Assembly (NCBI RefSeq): GCF_002735925.1
Contig: NZ_PEDL01000005.1
Span: 1 to 64,000, forward strand
Reading direction: 5' to 3'
DNA: 64,000 nucleotides
Source of the DNA: Sporanaerobium hydrogeniformans
Lineage (GTDB): Bacteria; Bacillota; Clostridia; Lachnospirales; Cellulosilyticaceae
This document shows positions 52,471 through 61,567 of the stretch, in pieces. The notes beneath the pieces are model-generated. The model was not told where the DNA came from. It worked only from the letters and a program-made list of their open reading frames with translations, and made no database searches. Position numbers and translations under genes: made by a program. Positions within the stretch are counted from its first letter, which is position 1. Every line of letters begins with the position of its first letter.

Positions 52471-53076
52471 ATGGAAGAAGCAAGGGAAAGAATGCTGATT
52501 GAAAAAGTGAAAAGTGGCGACATGGAAGCTTTTGAAGAGCTACTCTTTCACTATGAGAAGCCCATTTATACTATTTGTTTACGCTTATTAAAGGATGAAG
52601 AAGAAGCCATGGATGCAGCACAGGAGGTTGCGCTTAAGTTATGGAAGCAGCTCCATCTTTTTAAATATAAATCAAAACTCAGTACATGGATTTATCGATT
52701 AACGACTAATCAATGTTTAGACCAGCTAAGAAAATGGAAGCATAAAAAAGATATTTCCCTCTTTCAACAAGATACTCATAAGAAAGAAGAATGGATATTT
52801 GAAAAACCAGATGAAGAGATTAGTATAGAAAAGCAAATCGAACAAAAAGAACTTCAAGCTATTTTACAACAAGCACTTATGGAATTAAAAGAAGATTATC
52901 GTACAATTTTAGTGCTACGTGATATACAACATTATGCTTATGAAGAGATTGCAGAGGTCTTAAATATCACTTTAGGAACGGTGAAATCGAGACTGTCCCG
53001 TGCAAGAGGGGCTCTTAAAAAAGTTTTGGAACAAAACAAGGAACCCTACCAATCTTTTTTTCGTCTAAAAAGGTAA
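52471..53076 (+). CDS. ECF-type RNA polymerase sigma factor
   Basis: A 201-residue sigma-70 family factor with only regions 2 and 4. Region 2 covers FHYEKPIYTICLRLLKDEEEAMDAAQEV and STWIYRLTTNQCLDQLRKWKH, each split by helix turns; region 4 holds the helix-turn-helix YEEIAEVLNITLGTVKSRLS. The ATG at 52471 follows AAAGGAGG; the in-frame TTG upstream is rejected. The next gene, 15 bases later, is its probable membrane anti-sigma factor. Confidence 0.9.
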   Translation: MEEARERMLIEKVKSGDMEAFEELLFHYEKPIYTICLRLLKDEEEAMDAAQEVALKLWKQLHLFKYKSKLSTWIYRLTTNQCLDQLRKWKHKKDISLFQQDTHKKEEWIFEKPDEEISIEKQIEQKELQAILQQALMELKEDYRTILVLRDIQHYAYEEIAEVLNITLGTVKSRLSRARGALKKVLEQNKEPYQSFFRLKR

Positions 53077-53091
53077 TAAGGAGTGTGTCCT

Positions 53092-53910
53092 ATGAAATGT
53101 AAACATTGTATAGAGAGGCTATCAGAGTACTACGATAACCAACTTAATAGTAAAGAACAACAACAAATAGAAGCACATCTTGGCACATGCACTTATTGCC
53201 AAGAAGAGTGGCGAAAATGGAAATTTATTTTAGAAGAAGTACATCATTTAGAAGAAGTTCCTGTACCAGAAAATTTACATGAGCGTATGTTAGCAGGTGT
53301 AAAAAAGGAACAAAGTAAAGAATTAATAGATAAAAATCACAAAACTTTTACTAAGTATTGGTATAATCGATCATGGATAAAGGTTACGGGAAGTGTGGCA
53401 GCTGTTTTTATACTTGTCATAACTTTATCTCAACAAGGGGGATTTTTTAGAAAAGAAAGTAAAACCGAATCAGGGGTAGAACCTTTAACGGTTGCTCCTT
53501 ATGAAGCACAAAGCATGATAACGGAAAGCGTGGGACCACAGACACGCATGGCTATACCTGAAGAACAAAATATACCAGAGGCAGCCTCTGCAGCAAATCA
53601 TGCAGATACACAGGCAAATCAAAAGAGAGAGGGAACTATAAAACAAGATAATCAAGCAGTTGTAGAGCAATGGGTAGTTACGAACAAAGATCAAAAAAGT
53701 CTTTTAGAGACATTACAGACTTATAGTATAGAACAAGGTTTCACTCTATTTATGGAACAGGAAGATGTAGGGACAGAAGGTATCTACTTAACAGGTGTTA
53801 ACGATAAGCAAGCTCTTAAAACTTTTTTAGAAGAAAGAGGAGCAGAAGTACAGATTACTGTGCAAGAAGCAGGAAAAGACCTTAAACTTTTTTTACAAAC
53901 TGGGCAATAG
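53092..53910 (+). CDS. Zinc-finger membrane anti-sigma factor
   Basis: A 272-residue protein. The N-terminal zf-HC2 (ZAS) motif has His29-x3-Cys33-x2-Cys36 with nearby N-terminal Cys. One transmembrane segment lies at about 96-113, and an extracytoplasmic domain of about 155 residues has a Gln/Glu-rich linker and a folded end (TLQTYSIEQGFTLFMEQEDV). It would hold the upstream sigma factor at the membrane. The ATG at 53092 is set by AAGGAG. Confidence 0.85.
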   Translation: MKCKHCIERLSEYYDNQLNSKEQQQIEAHLGTCTYCQEEWRKWKFILEEVHHLEEVPVPENLHERMLAGVKKEQSKELIDKNHKTFTKYWYNRSWIKVTGSVAAVFILVITLSQQGGFFRKESKTESGVEPLTVAPYEAQSMITESVGPQTRMAIPEEQNIPEAASAANHADTQANQKREGTIKQDNQAVVEQWVVTNKDQKSLLETLQTYSIEQGFTLFMEQEDVGTEGIYLTGVNDKQALKTFLEERGAEVQITVQEAGKDLKLFLQTGQ

Positions 53911-53952
53911 GTCATAAAATTATAGAAATAAGGGAAGAGTGAAAGGAAGGAC

Positions 53953-53981
53953 TTGACAGTTTCTATGGTTTTTGCTACATT
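53953..53981 (+). promoter_or_regulatory. Promoter of the glycine T-box and glyQS
   Basis: A perfect TTGACA (53953-53958), a 17-base spacer with TGC extended -10, and TACATT (53976-53981). Confidence 0.65.
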
Positions 53982-53989
53982 AAGAGCGT

Positions 53990-54197
53990 AAAGTTATAAT
54001 CCTTGCAGTGAAAAAGAAGAGTAGCATCTTTTAAAGATTTTTTAGCGAGATTGGGAGGGTGGAAGCCAATCAAATCCTAGATGTGAAGGCACTTTGGAGC
54101 AAGACTTAAAAGAGGAATAAGTCTAGGCTTATTCAATAAGGGTGGAACCGCGGAAGTTACCTTTCGTCCCTTGCCAGGGATGGGAGGTTTTTTATTT
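53990..54197 (+). promoter_or_regulatory. T-box riboswitch (glycine, specifier GGC)
   Basis: The leader has the T-box hallmark AGGGTGGAACCGCGG (54139-54153), which pairs with the uncharged tRNA end. A Stem I with the AGCGAG and GGTGGAAGCC elements is present, and the specifier loop GTGAAGGCAC carries GGC at 54088-54090. GGC is a Gly codon, matching the downstream synthetase. The 3' part is a terminator (54160-54171 with 54176-54187, then T-run) whose 5' arm competes with the antiterminator. Uncharged tRNA-Gly should turn glyQS on. Confidence 0.93.
54160..54197 (+). terminator. T-box attenuator hairpin
   Basis: Twelve pairs including G-U, with a TGCC loop and a T-rich tail. It is the regulated terminator of the glycine T-box. 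Confidence 0.85.
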
Positions 54198-54225
54198 TAT
54201 CCAAAAATGAGGAGGAGTCAATGAA

Positions 54226-55611
54226 ATGGTTGAAAAAAGTATGCAACAAATAGTAGCTGTAGCTAAATCAAGAGGATTTGTTTATCCAGGATCTGAAATT
54301 TATGGTGGTCTTGCAAATTCATGGGATTACGGTCCACTAGGGGTAGAATTTAAGAATAATATAAAAAGAGCTTGGTGGAAAAAATTCATTCAAGAAAGTC
54401 CTTATAATGTAGGAGTAGATTGTGCCATTCTAATGAATCCACAAGTATGGGTAGCTTCAGGGCACGTTGGTGGCTTCAATGATCCACTTATGGATTGTAA
54501 AGCATGTAAGGAACGTTTTAGGGCAGATAAAATCATTGAAGATTATTTAGAAGAACAAGGTACTCCAGAAGTGGTAGATGGATGGACAAATGAACAGATG
54601 CAAAGCTTTATTAAAGAAAAGAATATTGCTTGTCCAACCTGTGGTGCCCATGACTTTACAGATATTCGCCAATTCAATTTAATGTTTAAAACTTTCCAAG
54701 GTGTAACCGAGGACTCTAAAAATGTAGTTTATCTACGTCCAGAAACTGCACAAGGTATTTTTGTTAATTTTAAGAGTGTACAACGTACAAGTCGTAAAAA
54801 AGTACCTTTTGGTATTGGTCAAATTGGTAAGTCTTTTAGAAATGAAATTACGCCAGGTAACTTTATCTTCCGTATTCGTGAGTTTGAACAAATGGAGCTT
54901 GAATTTTTCTGTAAACCAGGTACAGAGCTTGAATGGTTTGACTATTGGAGAAGCTATGCCAAAAACTTCTTATTAAATTTGGGAATTAAAGAAGAGAATA
55001 TGCGTCTTCGTGACCACTCAGCAGAAGAACTTTCTCACTATAGTAATGCTACAACAGATATTGAGTTTCTTTTCCCATTTGGTTGGGGCGAGCTTTGGGG
55101 AATTGCAAGTCGTACAGATTTTGACTTAAAACAACATCAAACACACTCTGGAGAGGATATGCAATATTTTGATCCAACGACAAATGAAAAATATATCCCT
55201 TATTGTGTGGAGCCTTCTTTAGGAGCAGACCGTGTGACACTTGCTTTCTTATGTGAAGCATATGATGAAGAAACATTAGAAGATGGTGATACACGTACAG
55301 TTTTCCGCTTCCATCCTGCTCTTGCACCTGTGAAAGCTGCAGTACTTCCTCTTTCTAAGAAGCTTTCAGAAGAAGCAACTAAAGTATATGAACTACTTGC
55401 CAAAGAATTTAATGTAGAATTTGATGAGGCAGGTTCAATTGGTAAGCGTTATAGAAGGCAAGATGAAATAGGTACACCGTTCTGTATCACCTTTGATTTT
55501 GATTCGTTAGAAGACCAAATGGTAACTGTGCGTGATCGTGATACGATGGCACAAGAGCGTATTGCTATTAGTGAGCTTGTTAGTTATATTCATGACAAAA
55601 TGAAGTTTTAG
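54226..55611 (+). CDS. glyQS: Glycyl-tRNA synthetase, single-chain class II type
   Basis: A 461-residue homodimeric (alpha2) GlyRS, unlike the alpha/beta enzyme of many bacteria. The N-terminal [13 protein letters not shown], zinc-like Cys pairs ([17 protein letters not shown]), motif 2 [20 protein letters not shown] and motif 3 [12 protein letters not shown] are present. It charges tRNA-Gly and is controlled by the T-box just upstream. A terminator follows. Confidence 0.96.
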   Translation: MVEKSMQQIVAVAKSRGFVYPGSEIYGGLANSWDYGPLGVEFKNNIKRAWWKKFIQESPYNVGVDCAILMNPQVWVASGHVGGFNDPLMDCKACKERFRADKIIEDYLEEQGTPEVVDGWTNEQMQSFIKEKNIACPTCGAHDFTDIRQFNLMFKTFQGVTEDSKNVVYLRPETAQGIFVNFKSVQRTSRKKVPFGIGQIGKSFRNEITPGNFIFRIREFEQMELEFFCKPGTELEWFDYWRSYAKNFLLNLGIKEENMRLRDHSAEELSHYSNATTDIEFLFPFGWGELWGIASRTDFDLKQHQTHSGEDMQYFDPTTNEKYIPYCVEPSLGADRVTLAFLCEAYDEETLEDGDTRTVFRFHPALAPVKAAVLPLSKKLSEEATKVYELLAKEFNVEFDEAGSIGKRYRRQDEIGTPFCITFDFDSLEDQMVTVRDRDTMAQERIAISELVSYIHDKMKF

Positions 55612-55613
55612 AC

Positions 55614-55655
55614 AAAAAATAGCCAAAATCTAAGAAGATTTTGGCTATTTTTTTA
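55614..55655 (+). terminator. Terminator after glyQS
   Basis: AAAAAATAGCCAAAATC (55614-55630) pairs perfectly with GATTTTGGCTATTTTTT (55637-55653), with a six-base loop and more T. Confidence 0.9.
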
Positions 55656-55702
55656 TTAATATAAGAAAACAAAAGGATATCTAAAAGAAAAAAGAAGGAT
55701 AA

Positions 55703-55718
55703 TGGTAAAAAATTAACA
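55703..55718 (+). promoter_or_regulatory. Possible Rex operator before ppdK
   Basis: TGGTAA-AAAA-TTAACA differs from the Rex palindrome before hydC at one base. It lies about 90 bases upstream of the best -10 of ppdK, which is far for a repressor. A weaker promoter-like pair (TTTACT 55729, TATTAT 55753) is nearer. Confidence 0.35.
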
Positions 55719-55809
55719 AAAAATAATATTTACTAATGTGAATAATGTTTAATATTATAAATGAAGTCATAAAAGTTTAAAACACTATGTCCTAATCTAA
55801 ATTTTATGT

Positions 55810-55815
55810 TATAAT
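55810..55815 (+). promoter_or_regulatory. Candidate -10 element of ppdK
   Basis: A perfect TATAAT lies 98 bases before the ppdK start; no good -35 is seen. It implies a leader of about 90 bases that contains a hairpin. Confidence 0.4.
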
Positions 55816-55834
55816 AGGAAAGGAATGAAAAAAG

Positions 55835-55878
55835 GGGCAGGTCTGTAAATTCGCCGCCAATTGATTTACACCAGAACC
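55835..55878 (+). other. Structured leader of ppdK, unassigned
   Basis: TGTAAAT (55844-55850) pairs perfectly with ATTTACA (55864-55870) around a 13-base loop, and flanking GGT/ACC can close a lower stem. The GC-rich loop and flanks stand out in this AT-rich region. It does not match any riboswitch class that I can recognise. Apart from this, the glyQS terminator and the sites listed, the 302-base gap holds nothing visible. Confidence 0.35.
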
Positions 55879-55913
55879 TTAATCATTATGCATAAAATTT
55901 AGGAGGGAAATAA

Positions 55914-58538
55914 ATGAGTAAGAAATGGGTTTATATGTTTCAGGAAGCAGAAGCTGGAAACAAAAATTTATTAGGTGGAAAAGGTGCCAATCTTGCAGAG
56001 ATGACACAACTAGGTTTACCTATTCCTCAAGGATTTACAGTAACTACAGAAGCATGTACTGGTTACTATGAAAATGATAAAACACTTTCAGAAGAAATGA
56101 TGAATCAAATTAAAGAATGCCTTGGCAAACTAGAAGAACTTGCAGGCAAAAAATTTGGTGACACAGAAAATCCACTTCTTGTTTCTGTACGTTCTGGTGC
56201 TCGCGTATCTATGCCAGGTATGATGGATACCGTTCTTAACTTAGGTCTTAATGATGTGGCTGTAGAAGGTCTTGCTAAAAAAACAGATAATGTACGTTTT
56301 GCATATGACTCTTATCGTCGCTTTATTCAAATGTTCTCAGACGTTGTAATGGAAATTCCAAAACCACGTTTTGAAAAAATTATAGATGAAATGAAAAAAG
56401 AAAAAGGTGTAGAACTTGACACTGACCTTACAGCAGACGACTTAAAAGAAATGGTTGTACGCTTTAAAGCACTTTACAAAGAAGAAAAAGGTGTAGATTT
56501 CCCACAAGAACCTGAATTCCAATTGATGGAATCTATCAAAGCTGTTTTCCGCTCTTGGATGAATCCACGTGCCATTATTTATAGAAGAATGCATGACTAT
56601 CCATCTGAATGGGGTACAGCTGTAAACGTGCAAATGATGGTGTTTGGTAACATGGGAGAAACTTCTGGTACAGGCGTTGCCTTCACAAGAAACCCTGCAA
56701 CAGGTGAAAATAAAATTTATGGTGAATATTTAATCAATGCACAAGGTGAGGATGTTGTTGCGGGTATTCGTACGCCTAATCCAATTACTCAGCTTGAACA
56801 AGACATGCCAGAGGTATACAAGGAGTTTACAGAAATCTATACAAAACTTGAAAATCACTACCGTGATATGCAAGATATGGAGTTTACTGTTGAAGAAGGT
56901 AAATTATTCTTCCTTCAAACACGTAATGGAAAGAGAACAGCACAAGCTGCTCTTAAAATTGCTGTAGACCTTGTAGCAGAAGGGAAAATTGATGAAAAAA
57001 CAGCTGTTTGCCGTGTTGATCCTAAACAACTTGATCAACTACTTCATCCAACCTTTGATACAAAGGCATTAAAAGCTGCTAAGATAATTGGTAGTGCACT
57101 TCCAGCTTCACCAGGTGCAGCAACAGGTAAAGTATATTTCACAGCTGAAGATGCAAAAAATGCAGCAGCTGCAGGTGAAAGAGTTATCCTTGTTCGCTTG
57201 GAAACTTCTCCAGAAGATATTGAAGGTATGGTAGCTGCTCAAGGTATCTTAACTGTACGTGGTGGTATGACTTCTCACGCAGCAGTAGTTGCTCGTGGTA
57301 TGGGGACTTGCTGTGTATCTGGTTGTGGAGAAATCAAAATTGATGAAGAAGCTAAATACTTCACACTAGGTGGAACTACCTATAAAGAAGGCGACTACAT
57401 TTCACTAGATGGTTCTACAGGTAATATTTATGGTGAAGAAATTAAAACAGTGGAACCAGAAATTACAGGTGACTTTGAAACACTTATGGCTTGGGCTGAC
57501 AAAGCAAGAGTACTTAAGGTAAGAACCAATGCAGATACACCAAAAGATGCAGCCAATGCAGTACGCTTTGGTGCAGAAGGTATCGGGCTTTGCCGTACAG
57601 AACATATGTTCTTTGAAGAAGATCGTATTATGAAAATTCGTAAAATGATTGTTTCTAAAACAGTTGAAGATAGAAAAGAAGCCCTTAAAGCTCTTCTACC
57701 CCTTCAAAGAGGAGATTTTGCAGGCATTTATGAGGCGATGGAAGGTAGACCGGTTACAGTTCGTCTTCTTGACCCACCACTTCATGAGTTTGTACCTCAC
57801 ACAGATGAAGATATTGCAGAGCTTGCAAAAGAAATGAAACTAGATTTTGAAGATCTTAAAGCAACGGTAGAAGGACTCAAAGAGTTTAACCCAATGATGG
57901 GGCATCGTGGTTGCCGTTTAGCAGTGACTTATCCTGAAATTGCAGAAATGCAAACACGTGCTATTATTGAAGCTGCTGTACAAGTGAAGAAAGAAAAAGG
58001 TTACGACATTGTACCAGAAATCATGATTCCACTTGTAGGCGAAAAGAAAGAACTTAAATTTGTGAAAGATGTTGTTGTTCGTACAGCAAATGAAGTTATT
58101 AAAGAATCAGGTATTGAAATGGAATACCATGTAGGTACAATGATTGAAATCCCACGTGCTGCACTTACAGCAGATGCTATTGCAGAGGAAGCAGAATTCT
58201 TCTCATTTGGTACAAATGACTTAACACAAATGACCTTTGGTTTCTCTCGTGATGATGCTGGTAAATTCCTACCTGCTTACTACGATACAAATATTTATGA
58301 AAGCGATCCATTTGCAAGACTTGATCAAACAGGTGTTGGTCAACTTATAGAGATGGCTGCTGAAAAAGGACGACAAACACGTCCAAACATTAAACTTGGT
58401 ATCTGTGGTGAACATGGTGGTGATCCATCTTCTGTAGAGTTCTGCCATAAAGTAGGTTTAAATTATGTATCTTGTTCACCATTTAGAGTGCCAATTGCAA
58501 GACTTGCTGCTGCACAAGCTGCGCTTACTCAAAAATAA
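55914..58538 (+). CDS. ppdK: Pyruvate, phosphate dikinase
   Basis: An 874-residue enzyme that interconverts pyruvate, ATP and Pi with PEP, AMP and PPi. The N-terminal ATP-grasp domain (LLGGKGANLAEMTQLGLPIP), the central phosphohistidine domain with GGMTSHAAVVARGMG (catalytic His) and the C-terminal PEP-binding barrel ending in CGEHGGDP and VSCSPFRVPIARLAAAQ are all complete. In anaerobes it serves PPi-linked glycolysis or PEP supply. AGGAGGG precedes the ATG. Confidence 0.97.
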   Translation: MSKKWVYMFQEAEAGNKNLLGGKGANLAEMTQLGLPIPQGFTVTTEACTGYYENDKTLSEEMMNQIKECLGKLEELAGKKFGDTENPLLVSVRSGARVSMPGMMDTVLNLGLNDVAVEGLAKKTDNVRFAYDSYRRFIQMFSDVVMEIPKPRFEKIIDEMKKEKGVELDTDLTADDLKEMVVRFKALYKEEKGVDFPQEPEFQLMESIKAVFRSWMNPRAIIYRRMHDYPSEWGTAVNVQMMVFGNMGETSGTGVAFTRNPATGENKIYGEYLINAQGEDVVAGIRTPNPITQLEQDMPEVYKEFTEIYTKLENHYRDMQDMEFTVEEGKLFFLQTRNGKRTAQAALKIAVDLVAEGKIDEKTAVCRVDPKQLDQLLHPTFDTKALKAAKIIGSALPASPGAATGKVYFTAEDAKNAAAAGERVILVRLETSPEDIEGMVAAQGILTVRGGMTSHAAVVARGMGTCCVSGCGEIKIDEEAKYFTLGGTTYKEGDYISLDGSTGNIYGEEIKTVEPEITGDFETLMAWADKARVLKVRTNADTPKDAANAVRFGAEGIGLCRTEHMFFEEDRIMKIRKMIVSKTVEDRKEALKALLPLQRGDFAGIYEAMEGRPVTVRLLDPPLHEFVPHTDEDIAELAKEMKLDFEDLKATVEGLKEFNPMMGHRGCRLAVTYPEIAEMQTRAIIEAAVQVKKEKGYDIVPEIMIPLVGEKKELKFVKDVVVRTANEVIKESGIEMEYHVGTMIEIPRAALTADAIAEEAEFFSFGTNDLTQMTFGFSRDDAGKFLPAYYDTNIYESDPFARLDQTGVGQLIEMAAEKGRQTRPNIKLGICGEHGGDPSSVEFCHKVGLNYVSCSPFRVPIARLAAAQAALTQK

Positions 58539-58551
58539 GAATATATTTCAT

Positions 58552-58592
58552 AAAAGTGCTACATAAGGCTTGCCTTATCGTAGTACTTTTTG
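58552..58592 (+). terminator. Terminator after ppdK
   Basis: AAAAGTGCTACATAAGG (58552-58568) pairs with CCTTATCGTAGTACTTTT (58573-58590) with one bulge; T-run follows. Confidence 0.8.
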
Positions 58593-58718
58593 TTTGTGCG
58601 ATTATACTAAAAAAAATGTGCTTTTATGACACTTTTTGTTTCTTTAAACAAATTTGTCATTTAAAAAAGGAAATGGAGAAATTATGTAGTATTACTAATA
58701 GTATGTGAGGTGATAAAA

Positions 58719-59726
58719 ATGTGCCATCGAAGAAGGCAAGAGGCATTTGAAAAAGAGTATTTAAGTCCTTATGCTATGCGAGTGAGTCAATCTAAAGGGC
58801 GAGAGCGTTTAGAAGAGGAATGTGAAGTTCGAACAGCCTTTCAACGTGATCGTGATCGTATCTTACATTCAAAAGCTTTTCGAAGGATGGCTCATAAGAC
58901 ACAAGTTTTTATTTCACCAGAAGGAGATCATTATAGAACGCGGTTAACACATACGCTAGAAGTAGCGCAGATTGCACGAACACTTGCAAGAGCTCTAAGG
59001 CTGAATGAAGATTTAACAGAAGCTATTGCCTTAGGACATGACTTAGGACATACGCCCTTTGGACATACAGGTGAGAGAGTTTTATCAGAATTAACAGAAA
59101 GACGTTTTTCACATAATAAACATAGTTTGCGTGTAGTTGAGAAACTAGAAAATGAAGGAAAAGGACTTAATTTGACCTATGAAGTGCGGGATGGTATAGT
59201 TAATCATCCCACCAGTGGACATCCTCAGACTTTAGAGGGATGTATTGTTCAAATTGCTGATAAAATAGCTTACATTAATCATGATATTGATGATGCAATT
59301 AGAGGGAAGGTATTGACACAAGACGATTTACCCCTAAAGTATCGTCAAGTATTGGGGGAGACATCTAGTATTCGGATTAATCGTATCATTATGGATCTTA
59401 TTAATGAGAGTAATGGAAAATCCATGATAAAAATGAGTCAATCTATGCAGACAGCTTTTTATGGTATGCGTCAGTTTTTATTTGATAAGGTCTACATTGG
59501 TTCTTCTGCTAAAGAGCAGGAAGGAAAGGCAGAGCAAGTAATTCGTCAGCTTTATGCTTACTATATCCATAAACTAGAGGCATTGCCACCTCATATTTAT
59601 CAAAAATTAGAGTATGGAGAAACAAAGGAACAACTTGTTTGTGATTATATTGCAGGGATGACAGATCGTTATGCGATTCATTGTTTTTGTGATTTGTTTT
59701 TTCCTGCATCTTGGAATATTTACTAA
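58719..59726 (+). CDS. dgt: dGTP triphosphohydrolase-like HD protein
   Basis: A 335-residue dNTPase-type HD-domain protein that hydrolyses dNTPs to nucleosides and triphosphate. The HD metal motif spans RTRLTHTLEVAQIARTLAR and ALGHDLGHTPFGHTGE (HD pair). QVFISPEGDHY upstream is the family's N-terminal signature. The start is the ATG after GAGGTGAT; an in-frame GTG overlaps that site. The gene sits before dnaG and rpoD, a location common in Clostridia. Confidence 0.9.
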   Translation: MCHRRRQEAFEKEYLSPYAMRVSQSKGRERLEEECEVRTAFQRDRDRILHSKAFRRMAHKTQVFISPEGDHYRTRLTHTLEVAQIARTLARALRLNEDLTEAIALGHDLGHTPFGHTGERVLSELTERRFSHNKHSLRVVEKLENEGKGLNLTYEVRDGIVNHPTSGHPQTLEGCIVQIADKIAYINHDIDDAIRGKVLTQDDLPLKYRQVLGETSSIRINRIIMDLINESNGKSMIKMSQSMQTAFYGMRQFLFDKVYIGSSAKEQEGKAEQVIRQLYAYYIHKLEALPPHIYQKLEYGETKEQLVCDYIAGMTDRYAIHCFCDLFFPASWNIY

Positions 59727-59779
59727 GAATAGAATAAGGTTTCTTTAAACATAAGATTAGATAGAAAGAAGGAGAGTAG

Positions 59780-61537
59780 ATGTATCCCCAACATGTGATT
59801 GAAGAGATTAGACAACGCAGTGATATTGTATCTATTATCTCCGAACATACGAGTCTTACAAAAAAAGGAAATAATTACACAGGTTTATGTCCCTTTCATA
59901 CGGAAAAAACACCTTCTTTTTCTGTCAGTGAGGATAAGCAACTTTATTATTGTTTTGGATGCGGAGCAGGTGGCAATATACTAACTTTTTTGATGCAAAA
60001 AGAGAATATGAACTTTGTAGAAGCACTTAAATATTTAGCAGAACGTGAAAATATATCTCTAGAAGAAGATTATCTTTCACCAGAGGAAGTGGAACGTACA
60101 CATCATCGTCAAAAACTTCTAGAAGTTTTAAAGGAAGCAGGTAAATATTTTTATTACATGCTAAGAGATGCTACTCATAAAGAGGTACTTCATTATTTAA
60201 CAGAACGTGGTCTGAATTTAGATACAATTAAACAATTTGGTATTGGTTATTCTCCAGCTACGTATAATGGATTATATAAATATTTAGAACAAAAGGGCTA
60301 TTCTAAAGAACTTCTTATGGAGTCTGGATTATTTGTAGTAGGTAAGCAGTCACAAGTTATAGCAGATCGTTTTATGGGACGTGTAATTTTTCCAATTTTT
60401 GATACAAGTAAAAAAGTAATTGCCTTTGGGGCCCGTGTATTAGATAATAGTTTACCTAAGTATTTAAATTCACCTGAAAATCTTTTGTTTAATAAAAGTA
60501 ACACATTATATGGTTTACATTTAGCAAGAAGTAGTGCCAGTACCTATTTTATTTTAGTAGAAGGCTATATGGATGTTATAGCTATGCATCAAGCTGGATT
60601 TACTCAGACAGTAGCTTCATTAGGTACGGCTTTTACGCCACTTCATGCAAAGCTTTTAAAGCGTTATACAAAGGAAGTGGTTATTCTCTATGACAGTGAT
60701 AGTGCGGGTATTAAGGCTGTTCAGCGTGCTATTCCTATTTTGCGAAATGAAGGGCTCAAGGTAAGGGTACTACAGCTTAAGGAAGGGAAAGATCCTGATG
60801 AATACTTAAAAACTCATGGTAGAGAAAGTCTAAAACGTTTATTGGAGGAGGCAACGACAGATGTATGGTTTGAGATTTCACGTTTAGAACTTCAATATGA
60901 TTTAAAGGTAACAGAACAAAAGGTGAAGTTTTTACAAGAAGTTGCTTACAAGCTAAGTGATTTAGAAAGTAGTATTGAGCAAACGCTTTATGCAGAGGAA
61001 ATAAGTGAACAATATGGGATTGACCTCAATGTTTTAAAAGCAGAGATTGTTCAACATTATAAGCGCAAGCAGCTCCTTCCTAGAGGCTATAATGCCAAAG
61101 CATCTGTACCTGTTAAAAAGCCAGTGTTAAGTGCAGAAGTAAACTTTTTAGCAACTATTTATCATTATCCACATATTGGAAAGCAAATAGGAGATTATGT
61201 GACATGGGAGATGTTTGAAACGCCTTTATTACAGGATTTAGCTAGAGTTATTAATGAAGTACTTGTGGAACAGAAACCCTTGGATATGGATTATTTTGCA
61301 GCTACCTATCCAGAAGCTCAAGACCAAACTATTATTTCATATGTTTTAATGAACTATGATGAGCGTTATGAGGATCAGAGTGTTCTAGAAAAAATGGTGC
61401 TAGAAAATATAAAAAGAATTAAGAAAAGTTATATTGAGAAAAAAAGCAGAACAGCAAAAGATGTAACCGAGATACAGAATCTACTATTACAAAAAAACGA
61501 CCTTGACAAATTGTATATTGATTTTAGAAATGGTTAG
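59780..61537 (+). CDS. dnaG: DNA primase
   Basis: A 585-residue primase that makes RNA primers at the replication fork. The CHC2 zinc-finger is CPFHTEKTPSF with YYCFGCGAGG. The TOPRIM domain has LVEGYMDVIAMHQAG and ILYDSDSAGIKA. The C-terminal helicase-binding region is present. It is followed by rpoD after 30 bases, the conserved macromolecular-synthesis arrangement. Confidence 0.96.
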   Translation: MYPQHVIEEIRQRSDIVSIISEHTSLTKKGNNYTGLCPFHTEKTPSFSVSEDKQLYYCFGCGAGGNILTFLMQKENMNFVEALKYLAERENISLEEDYLSPEEVERTHHRQKLLEVLKEAGKYFYYMLRDATHKEVLHYLTERGLNLDTIKQFGIGYSPATYNGLYKYLEQKGYSKELLMESGLFVVGKQSQVIADRFMGRVIFPIFDTSKKVIAFGARVLDNSLPKYLNSPENLLFNKSNTLYGLHLARSSASTYFILVEGYMDVIAMHQAGFTQTVASLGTAFTPLHAKLLKRYTKEVVILYDSDSAGIKAVQRAIPILRNEGLKVRVLQLKEGKDPDEYLKTHGRESLKRLLEEATTDVWFEISRLELQYDLKVTEQKVKFLQEVAYKLSDLESSIEQTLYAEEISEQYGIDLNVLKAEIVQHYKRKQLLPRGYNAKASVPVKKPVLSAEVNFLATIYHYPHIGKQIGDYVTWEMFETPLLQDLARVINEVLVEQKPLDMDYFAATYPEAQDQTIISYVLMNYDERYEDQSVLEKMVLENIKRIKKSYIEKKSRTAKDVTEIQNLLLQKNDLDKLYIDFRNG

Positions 61538-61567
61538 AATAGTAGACAGGAGAAAGGATGGATAATC

